Part shown: piece by piece, positions 15,737 through 20,853 of the stretch
Layout of the letters: each line of letters begins with the position of its first letter
How positions within the stretch are numbered: position 1 is the stretch's first letter
NCBI GenBank assembly: GCA_944358275.1
Contig: CALVQZ010000105.1
Coordinates: 1 to 20,853 of the forward strand
Source: an uncultured Bacilli bacterium
Lineage (GTDB): Bacteria; Bacillota_I; Bacilli_A; RF39; UBA660
DNA length: 20,853 nt
Direction: 5' to 3'
The notes under the pieces: model-generated
The model's database searches: none
What the model saw: the letters and a program-made list of their open reading frames with translations, nothing else
What the model was told of the DNA's origin: nothing
Program-made: the position numbers and the translations under genes

Positions 15737-16675
15737 CTACTTATCATTCACATTTAAAGATGAAGCAATTTCTCTTATTTTTCTTAATCTATGATTTAAT
15801 CCAGACTTAGTTATTTTTTCATTATTCTCAATAGAAATTATCTTACTAAGTTCTCCTAAAGAAACCTCTTTATATTTTTTTCTATATATTGCAGCAACCC
15901 TTAACTTTGAATCAAGAGAATCAAGTCCAATAGTATTCTCAATAACTTCAATATCTTTTATTTGAGATAAAGCAGAATTTATAGTCTTTTCTACATTAGC
16001 CTGCTCACAATTATTCAATCTATTAACTAAATTCTTCTGTTGTCTATAAGCAATAATATTTTCATAATACAAAACACAATTAACCGCATTTAAAATCTTC
16101 AAAAAATCACTAATCTTTTCTGATTCTTTAATATATATCATAAACCCATTATTTCTTTCAATAAGCTTACTATTTAAATTATAACTATCCAATAGTTCAC
16201 ACACAAACAAGGAATAATCATAATCATCAATTAAAAACTCAAGATGATACCTAGCTGTCTTAGGATCATTAACTGAACCAGTAGCAAGAAAAATACCTCT
16301 TAAATAAGACTTCTTATCCTCATCATCATTATAAATATATTCTCTAGGAATATTTATAAAATAACCATCGGAATTAACTAAAGACAAATCTCTTAAAATC
16401 AAATCAAGCTTACTACTTATCTTAATTAAATAAGACAACCCCTTCTTAAAATTAAAACTCTTCCTAACAGTAATAACAGGAAAAACAGAATAAAGTTCAC
16501 TAATCAAATTAAATATATACCTAGAAATCTCAATATTCTCAGTATTTATCAATATAGCATCACTAGTTATTATAGCATTATTCCTAATATAGGAAGAAAG
16601 CAAAGAAATCTTCTCAGTCTTACCACTATTCAAGTTAATAATCTCACTTTTAACCCTCATAGAAAAAGATGACAT
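15737..16675 (-). CDS. whiA: WhiA-type DNA-binding protein
   Basis: A 312-residue protein of the WhiA (DUF199) family, conserved in Gram-positive bacteria and linked to cell division and chromosome segregation in Bacillus. The N-terminal part is LAGLIDADG-like but without endonuclease residues, with YLRGIFLATGSVNDP (about 110-125) and YHLEFLID as landmarks. The C-terminal helix-turn-helix has LRVAAIYRKKYKEVSLGELSKII and TKSGLNHRLRKIREIA. I chose the ATG at 16675 (MSSFSMRVKSE), with GGTGG upstream and family-like length; the frame stays open to 16804, but that would run through the promoter. In Bacillus, whiA lies elsewhere, so its place before parA is a local arrangement. Confidence 0.93.
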   Translation of the reverse strand: MSSFSMRVKSEIINLNSGKTEKISLLSSYIRNNAIITSDAILINTENIEISRYIFNLISELYSVFPVITVRKSFNFKKGLSYLIKISSKLDLILRDLSLVNSDGYFINIPREYIYNDDEDKKSYLRGIFLATGSVNDPKTARYHLEFLIDDYDYSLFVCELLDSYNLNSKLIERNNGFMIYIKESEKISDFLKILNAVNCVLYYENIIAYRQQKNLVNRLNNCEQANVEKTINSALSQIKDIEVIENTIGLDSLDSKLRVAAIYRKKYKEVSLGELSKIISIENNEKITKSGLNHRLRKIREIASSLNVNDK

Positions 16676-16699
16676 AATACCACCCCAAATCACAACAAC

Positions 16700-16708
16700 A
16701 TTATAGCA
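16700..16708 (-). promoter_or_regulatory. Extended -10 promoter of whiA
   Basis: On the minus strand TGCTATAAT (16700-16708) is a consensus extended -10. It would start a transcript with an 18-20 nt leader before the ATG at 16675. No good -35 box is visible, as is common for extended -10 promoters. Confidence 0.55.
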
Positions 16709-16775
16709 AATTTCTAACAAAAAGTCTTTAACTTTATCAAATAACTTCCAAATTACATATATTAAATAATATTTT

Positions 16776-17132
16776 CTATTTTTCATAAGACTTTCTCGCA
16801 TCATTTGCTACTTGTCCGCCACGTTTAGCAACATTTAAATTTTCTTTAAGACCTTCTGGATATTCTAATAAAGCAATATCACGAGTAGCAAGTTCTCCTA
16901 AATCTGCAAGTGCTATTTCTATATCAGTCATATTATCTTTTAAAGATCCTTTTCTAAGTCCTTTATGTTCTTTATACTCTTTAGCAGTAAATCCTCTCCA
17001 GTTTTTATATATATCATTAGTAATCATTACATACTCGTGAGTTTTTTCAATGCCACCTTCTTTCCATACATCAGTTAATCTATATTTACCATCTGCTGCC
17101 TTCGATTTCAACTGGTCACAATTTGTCACCAA
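16776..17132 (-). pseudogene. C-terminal remnant of a DinD-like protein
   Basis: The 118 codons read KYRLTDVWKEGGIEKTHEYV, MITNDIYKNWRGFTAKEYK, GLRKGSLKDNMTDIEIALADL and NVAKRGGQVANDARKSYEK. This is the C-terminal region of DNA-damage-inducible protein D (DinD), which in E. coli is a LexA-regulated modulator of RecA. Full-length DinD has about 275 residues with an N-terminal BRO-like domain that is absent here, and the last 20 or so residues are also missing. The frame has no ATG; the only candidate start is TTG at 17130-17132, and the frame extends about 13 codons further upstream to a TAG. I treat it as a remnant, although a short expressed protein cannot be excluded. Confidence 0.6.
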
Positions 17133-17377
17133 CTCATTTTTCTTCTTTTTTAATCTATGTTTTAATACTTTCTAATATTTTCTAGGTTCTTTACTATTAA
17201 CTAAAACAACACTTATATAATACTTTTCATTTAATTAAACTTTATCAAATAATATTATTTTACTATTCATATATACTTCTTTCTTAAGTAAGATATCACA
17301 TACAAAAAATATAATCAAAGTTATAAAATTAAACATTAGTTATATATTATTTACTAATTATAAATTTTAAATAATAT
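17133..17377. other. A+T-rich intergenic stretch, nothing recognised
   Basis: Between the DinD remnant and the reverse-transcriptase terminator I find no ORF, tRNA, repeat or clear promoter. The sequence is extremely A+T-rich and may contain the left boundary of the DGR-bearing segment. Confidence 0.4.
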
Positions 17378-17429
17378 AAAATACAAAAATAGTAAAACAA
17401 TACATATCATTCTACTATTTTTGTATTTT
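17378..17429. terminator. 17-bp inverted repeat, bidirectional-type terminator after the reverse transcriptase
   Basis: AAAATACAAAAATAGTA (17378-17394) and its exact complement (17413-17429) form a perfect 17-bp stem with an 18-nt loop. It starts one base after the RT stop codon (17431). T-rich tails follow on both strands. Confidence 0.65.
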
Positions 17430-17430
17430 T

Positions 17431-18522
17431 TTAATAAACTCTATTTATACTTCTTTTTATAAATAAATTATTACAATACTTAAAACTATTATAATAATTA
17501 TTTATAGAACAATAACTATATCTTAAATTATTATTACTATAATTGCTAATATTATATTTTACTTTCTTTAATACATTCTTCCTAGTTTTAGAACTTACTA
17601 TACATATAGTCTTATTATCTACTCTCTTTAAAGTATATCCTAAAAAATCAAATCCATCTTTAATATTATATATAATACACTTCTTCTTATTTAATTTTAA
17701 TTTATATTCATTATTTAACTTTCTTTCTATTATATTCATGCATTTTTTTAAATAGCATTTATCATGATGTATTAAAATATAATCATCCATATAACGAACC
17801 ATATATTTAATACCTAAATTATGTACAATAAAATGATCTAATGCATATAGATAATATATTGCCAAAAACTGACTAGTCATATTCCCTATGGGAAGTCCTT
17901 TACCATATTTATAATTTGGTATGTCAACTACTTCTTTAACTCTATTTGTATATTTTAATTCATTATTCTTTAAGTTTTCAATATTATTATTAACATAACT
18001 TGCATTCGTACTATCTATAATAGTACAAATTATTTTATATTCAATATCATCTAATTCTTTTCTTAACATACTTTTTAATTTATTATGATCTATATTATAG
18101 AAAAACTTACTTATATCTAATTTTAAAATATAAAATTCTTTATATTTTTTATTTAATTCAATATATCTTTTTAATAACTTAATACCATAACTACTACCCA
18201 TATTCTTCCTCGTAGCAACATTCCTAATATCTAAATATTTTGATAATTTAGGTATAAAAGCATATTTAGTAATATAATGATTTATTACTTTATCAATCAT
18301 CTTTAAACTCATAATTATTCTATATTTAGGATATTTTATCATAAATATAGAATATTCTTTCATATTATAATTACCACTTCTTAAAACATCGTAAATATAA
18401 TCTACATTACACATTTTAAATATTTCAAATTTATATAATTTTTTCTTATTAGAACACCCATTATACATATCATTTTCAAATACATTTATTATTCTATTTA
18501 TACTTACTTCCATTTTAACCAT
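17431..18522 (-). CDS. Diversity-generating-retroelement reverse transcriptase
   Basis: A 363-residue reverse transcriptase. Motif A is LKLDISKFFYNIDHNKL with the first catalytic Asp. Motif B is GLPIGNMTSQFLAIYYLYAL, where the SQ in place of the retroviral QG is typical of DGR enzymes. Motif C is MVRYMDDYILIHH with the YMDD box, and motif D/E includes LNKKKCIIYNIKDGFDFLGY. There is no maturase or endonuclease domain, so a group II intron origin is unlikely. In DGRs the enzyme copies the template RNA with errors at adenines. The ATG at 18522 overlaps the end of the Avd gene by 19 bp; the ATG at 18513, with GGATGG five bases upstream, is an alternative start. Codon use is extremely A+T-rich. 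Confidence 0.88.
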   Translation of the reverse strand: MVKMEVSINRIINVFENDMYNGCSNKKKLYKFEIFKMCNVDYIYDVLRSGNYNMKEYSIFMIKYPKYRIIMSLKMIDKVINHYITKYAFIPKLSKYLDIRNVATRKNMGSSYGIKLLKRYIELNKKYKEFYILKLDISKFFYNIDHNKLKSMLRKELDDIEYKIICTIIDSTNASYVNNNIENLKNNELKYTNRVKEVVDIPNYKYGKGLPIGNMTSQFLAIYYLYALDHFIVHNLGIKYMVRYMDDYILIHHDKCYLKKCMNIIERKLNNEYKLKLNKKKCIIYNIKDGFDFLGYTLKRVDNKTICIVSSKTRKNVLKKVKYNISNYSNNNLRYSYCSINNYYNSFKYCNNLFIKRSINRVY

Positions 18523-18830
18523 CCATATATAAGTTTAGATATATTATTTATTTCACTTGATTTCTTTTTACAAACTTTTTCACTTATTAAACCATTCTTA
18601 TAACTTCTTTCTATATAAAAATCTAACATACTAAGTTTAGCAAGTATATTACATTTTAAATTATTATCATTATTAACATTTGCAATATATATCATCTCTA
18701 ATATATCTAAACTATCATTTAATATTCTATCTTTTATTACAAACTCCTTTCTTGGAAAATTAATTACTAACTTATCGATAGAATAAATAAATTCCTTCAT
18801 ATACTTAACTACTAAAAATCTATCATTCAT
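18504..18830 (-). CDS. avd: Avd-type four-helix accessory protein of the DGR
   Basis: A 108-residue, lysine-rich, all-helical protein. The segment VINFPRKEFVIKDRILNDSL followed by DILEMIYIAN, and LSMLDFYIERSYKNGLISE with ISKLIYGWLKWK at the end, match the four-helix-bundle (S23/IVP-like) accessory variability determinant. Family knowledge: Avd forms a positively charged pentamer that binds the RT and the template RNA and is needed for mutagenic cDNA synthesis. Its start overlaps the stop of the upstream MutS-I-like gene by 4 bp (ATGA), and the RT gene overlaps its end by 19 bp, so the three genes are translationally coupled. Confidence 0.85.
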   Translation of the reverse strand: MNDRFLVVKYMKEFIYSIDKLVINFPRKEFVIKDRILNDSLDILEMIYIANVNNDNNLKCNILAKLSMLDFYIERSYKNGLISEKVCKKKSSEINNISKLIYGWLKWK

Positions 18831-19177
18831 AAAAATTCCTCAATATAGTCAAGTATTTTATCAATATCCTTTTCATTTAATTTATCTAACTTACTTATTA
18901 TATCTTTAATTCTAAAATCCAAATTATACTTCTTTTTACCTAATTTAACAAACTTATTATAATTATTTTTTTTCTTATAATTTACTACATTATCATTATA
19001 CTCATGATTTATTAAATTCTCATTTAAAACATTTACAACCTTATTATAAGCACTTATTGGAAAACCCACTCTATCATCAATTATTCTATATTTAAATAGA
19101 TAATAAAGAATATAACAATCATCTCCATATACACTATAAAACCCACCATTTTTTCTAAATACTACGTTACTACTCAT
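18827..19177 (-). CDS. Small MutS-domain-I-like protein of the DGR
   Basis: A 116-residue protein whose first half reads NVVFRKNGGFYSVYGDDCYI, LYYLFKYRIIDDRVG and FPISAYNKVVNVLNENLINH. The order FxxxGGFYxVYGxDAxxL ... GFPxxAxxKVxxxL resembles domain I of MutS, the mismatch-contacting domain; small stand-alone versions are known from some DGR loci. The second half is Lys/Asn-rich with a terminal helix (DKILDYIEEFL). I chose the ATG at 19177, with AAAGGAG seven bases upstream, over one at 19207 that lacks a ribosome site and lies in the hairpin. It lies between the template region and avd. A role in binding the cDNA heteroduplex is speculative. Confidence 0.65.
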   Translation of the reverse strand: MSSNVVFRKNGGFYSVYGDDCYILYYLFKYRIIDDRVGFPISAYNKVVNVLNENLINHEYNDNVVNYKKKNNYNKFVKLGKKKYNLDFRIKDIISKLDKLNEKDIDKILDYIEEFL

Positions 19178-19199
19178 AACAACTCCTTTTTTAAAATAT

Positions 19200-19240
19200 A
19201 AAAGCACTAGTAAAAGACAAAAGCCTTTACTAGCGCTTTT
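19200..19240 (-). terminator. Hairpin at the end of the DGR spacer
   Basis: On the minus strand AAAAGCGCTAGTAAAG pairs with CTTTTACTAGTGCTTTT, a stem of about 16 bp with a G-U pair and a 7-9 nt loop, followed by TTTTATATTTT. It may be a terminator or attenuator that ends the template RNA before the 19177 gene, or a processing or protecting structure. Confidence 0.5.
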
Positions 19241-19399
19241 TCAAGTTTTATAGGGTTTACAGAAGGTTACGTATAACACACTCATCCCTATATTCAATTT
19301 AGAGATCTCAATAAAGAGACTTTTTATCTCAAGGATAGACTTTGTTCCTTATCGTACTCAAATATAACTATTTTACTACCTATAAATTCTCACTGATAA

Positions 19400-19546
19400 G
19401 GAGCTCCAAAAAGGCCGCACACCGTCCGCATTGCTCGCGTTGTTGTTGTCAGCATTGCCATCAGAATTGACATTCCACGCATTGTTAGCATTCTCAGGAT
19501 TAGCGATAGGCGATTTAAATAAATCTACCCTATAATAACTAGTTAC
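19400..19546 (-). repeat. DGR template repeat (TR)
   Basis: On the minus strand the frame reads RVDLFKSPIANPENANNAW, then NVNSDGNADNNNASNADG, then VRPFWSSLSVRIY. Eleven of the 34 residues from IANPEN to RPFW are Asn encoded by AAC or AAT, the codons that adenine mutagenesis can turn into 15 amino acids without making stops. The 3' end is GC-rich (GTGCGGCC, then GGAGCTCC at 19400-19407), as expected of the IMH* end of a TR. GC content is far above its surroundings. The asparagine-rich composition marks it as a TR rather than a variable repeat. The exact ends need the partner sequence. Confidence 0.85.
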
Positions 19547-19855
19547 CTAGATATTACCAATTTTTACCAATATTTTATTCAAATACATTAACTTCATATA
19601 TTTCATATAATTATTACTTTCAAATACTTTATCAACTATAACATCTAAATTATCTAAAACAATATAATTTATATTATACTTATCTAAATACTTGAAACTA
19701 CAATATTCATACTTCATATCAAAACCAATATATTTCAATATTTCCAAATCCCTATCAAAAGCAATATACTTATTTTTACTTTTAATTAAGATTATAGATT
19801 TTCTATTCATTTTCTTAATAAATGAATATCTACTATATGCACCTTTTTTACTCAT
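19547..19855 (-). CDS. Second small MutS-I-like protein upstream of the TR (tentative)
   Basis: A 102-residue basic protein. The central part, SIILIKSKNKYIAFDRDLEI, then LKYIGFDMKYEYCSFKYL and DKYNINYIVLDN, follows the same order as small MutS-domain-I-like proteins (hydrophobic strand, aromatic, acidic residue, helix, then INYIVxDN), and the end resembles their FESNNYMKYMK-like tail. The similarity to the 116-residue gene downstream of the TR is weak but positional. There is no good ribosome site before the ATG. Its TAG stop (19547-19549) directly precedes the TR, and the TR frame continues in phase after it. Another small DGR-linked family cannot be ruled out. Confidence 0.45.
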   Translation of the reverse strand: MSKKGAYSRYSFIKKMNRKSIILIKSKNKYIAFDRDLEILKYIGFDMKYEYCSFKYLDKYNINYIVLDNLDVIVDKVFESNNYMKYMKLMYLNKILVKIGNI

Positions 19856-19917
19856 ATTTATAACTTTCTATTTTACATTTTCATATTTATTCAAAAACAT
19901 ATTTTTGAAAGGCACCT

Positions 19918-19956
19918 CGCGTCCACTGGGTCCCTACCCAGTTTGGACGCGTTTTT
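19918..19956. terminator. GC-rich bulged hairpin with T tail on the plus strand
   Basis: CGCGTCCA pairs with TGGACGCG and CTGGGT with ACCCAG, around a CCCT loop; two T residues bulge on one side. TTTTT follows on the plus strand. The stem is about 70% GC in DNA of about 25% GC. It could be a terminator for plus-strand transcription, although no plus-strand gene is known here, or a recombination or regulatory structure linked to the nearby recombinase. Confidence 0.45.
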
Positions 19957-19992
19957 ACCAAATACTAATTATCAGTACCTGCATTTAGAATG

Positions 19993-20101
19993 TATTATCT
20001 GTCGCGACAGATAATATATATTATCTATCGCATAATATTATCTATCGTATTTGAAAAGTTTGGCTTAAATGCTGGACTTTTTTTGATTTTACGATAGATA
20101 A
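19993..20101. repeat. Cluster of TTATCTRTCG repeats next to the recombinase gene
   Basis: The 10-mer TTATCTRTCG occurs five times: as a head-to-head perfect palindrome 19995-20004/20005-20014 (extended symmetry 19993-20016), as direct copies at 20021-20030 and 20038-20047, and inverted at 20092-20101. The last copy abuts the stop codon of the recombinase gene. Such a cluster beside an integrase gene is compatible with recombinase binding sites of an attachment site or with an operator array. It is absent elsewhere in the window as far as I can see. Confidence 0.6.
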
Positions 20102-20104
20102 CAT

Positions 20105-20853
20105 TTATAGATTAAGTAACTGGTTCAGTAAATCTTTGTCATCATTCCAATCAGTTAGATTGGTATTTAATGTTGGGGTTACTTTTTCTATTGCTTCAAA
20201 TTTACTTTTAGTTATTGCTCTTGTGTAATCTTGGGTTGTTAAAATATTAGAATGCCCTAACAGTTCTTGTATATATACAACATTTACACCTTTATCTAAT
20301 AAATGTATTGCTCTAGTTCTCCTTATAGTATGTGGTGTAACTTTTTTAACAAGTTTACATTGTTTATTAATTCGTATAAAAAGATGATGAAATAAACTGT
20401 ATGTTGTATTCTTTCCCAATAATGATTCATGTTTTGAATATCTATTTTTTAAATATTGAATTAATAAATCTTTAGTTCTCTCCATTATTGGTACATATCT
20501 TTGTTTTTTACCTTTACCATTTAATTTTATTATCCCAGCTTCTAAATTAATGTCTTCTATTTTTAAATTAATCATTTCACTTGACCTGGCTGCAGTATCA
20601 TATAAAAGTACTAGTATTAATAAATCACGTTTACCAATTTTAGTGTTAGTATCTATACTAGCAAAAATCTTTTCTAATTCTTCTTCAGTTAAATAATCTT
20701 GAATTGGTTTAACATATTTCTTAAAACTTATAGTTAATATTTGATTTATATTATCTATATTTTGAATTTCATAGCATAAACAATATCGATAAAATGATTT
20801 TATTCCAGCAAGTCTTTGATTTCTAGTTCTTATACTATTTCCGTTTTCTTCTA
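20105..20853 (-). CDS. Tyrosine recombinase/integrase, N-terminus beyond window
   Basis: The frame is open from the right window edge to the TAA at 20105, giving 248 visible residues; an internal ATG at 20575 would give only the catalytic part and is not the true start. The core-binding region has RNQRLAGIKSFYRYCLCYEI and KPIQDYLTEEELEKIF. The catalytic domain shows all six active-site elements: Arg in LLYDTAARSSEM, Lys in NGKGKKQRYVP, HTIR in TPHTIRRTRA, His in LLGHSN and the nucleophile Tyr in TTQDYTRA. It is a XerC/D- or phage-like integrase that cuts and rejoins DNA at specific sites. The adjacent repeat cluster suggests local site-specific recombination, possibly of the DGR-bearing segment. 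Confidence 0.9.
   Translation of the reverse strand, partial: EENGNSIRTRNQRLAGIKSFYRYCLCYEIQNIDNINQILTISFKKYVKPIQDYLTEEELEKIFASIDTNTKIGKRDLLILVLLYDTAARSSEMINLKIEDINLEAGIIKLNGKGKKQRYVPIMERTKDLLIQYLKNRYSKHESLLGKNTTYSLFHHLFIRINKQCKLVKKVTPHTIRRTRAIHLLDKGVNVVYIQELLGHSNILTTQDYTRAITKSKFEAIEKVTPTLNTNLTDWNDDKDLLNQLLNL

Larger units (their letters stand above)
19200..19546 (-). ncRNA. DGR template-spacer RNA region
   Basis: Between the two MutS-I-like genes lies a 347-bp region without a long ORF. From high to low coordinates it holds the template repeat (about 19546-19400), a spacer of about 160 bp and a hairpin at 19200-19240. In studied DGRs the transcript of the template plus the downstream spacer acts both as template and primer for the RT-Avd complex. 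The spacer contains short complementary segments, for example around GAGATCTC-like sequence at 19300-19341, that suggest structure. Boundaries are approximate. Confidence 0.65.

Noticed and set aside
17431..18522. Reverse transcriptase as group II intron maturase or retron enzyme
   Set aside because: No maturase or endonuclease domain and no intron-like RNA domains are visible. Motif B with SQ, an adjacent Avd-like gene and an Asn-codon-rich template point to a DGR, and no msr/msd-type inverted structure was found.
19376..19546. TR reading frame as a real small protein gene
   Set aside because: It has no start codon with a ribosome site, directly follows a stop codon, and its Asn-rich coding with GC-rich end is explained by template function.
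19993..20101. Repeat cluster as a CRISPR array
   Set aside because: The repeat unit is only 10 bp, spacing is irregular and orientations are mixed; no cas genes are present.

Overview
The window is about 20.9 kb of very A+T-rich DNA in which every supported gene lies on the minus strand, so transcription runs from high to low coordinates. Gene content and order suggest a low-GC Gram-positive bacterium of the Bacillota, probably an uncultured, host-associated member of or near the Bacilli. The strongest clue is the order parA - parB - DUF951 - ychF - rpsF - ssb - rpsR, which matches the origin-proximal soj-spo0J-yyzM-ychF-rpsF-ssb-rpsR block of Bacillus and places the window near oriC. The species cannot be named from this sequence.

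Layout in transcription order. (1) 20853-17431 is accessory DNA. It holds a tyrosine recombinase cut by the window edge, about 250 bp of palindromes and repeats, and a diversity-generating retroelement (DGR). The DGR comprises a MutS-I-like small protein, an asparagine-codon-rich template repeat (TR), a structured spacer, a second MutS-I-like protein, an Avd-type four-helix protein and a DGR-type reverse transcriptase. No variable repeat or target gene is present in the window. (2) 17430-16776 is mostly non-coding and contains the C-terminal remnant of a DinD-like protein. (3) 16675-10627 is the housekeeping block whiA, parA, parB, DUF951, an AbgT-family transporter, ychF and an HdeD-like membrane protein. 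(4) 10536-7932 is a two-gene insertion into the conserved block: a PLP aminotransferase and a DcsG-like ATP-grasp ligase with its own promoter. (5) 7916-6848 is the rpsF-ssb-rpsR operon, with a good promoter, a possible S6:S18-binding leader and a terminator overlapping the last stop codon. (6) 6840-5837 is gene decay, a RhuM/Fic-type pseudogene with several frameshifts and stops. (7) 5739-1447 carries a helical protein, formate-tetrahydrofolate ligase, a HAD hydrolase, a dUTPase-like protein and a DUF2207-like membrane protein. (8) 1298-1 is the start of an OpuC-type quaternary-amine ABC transporter operon.

The most interesting system is the DGR. The TR RNA would be reverse transcribed, with errors at adenines, by the RT with Avd, and the cDNA would overwrite a matching variable repeat in a target gene outside the window. 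Presence of two MutS-I-like small proteins around the TR, the TR reading frame continuing in frame from the stop of the upstream gene, and the nearby recombinase with its repeats are the points most worth checking. All functional assignments rest on recognition of motifs by eye; no database search was run.
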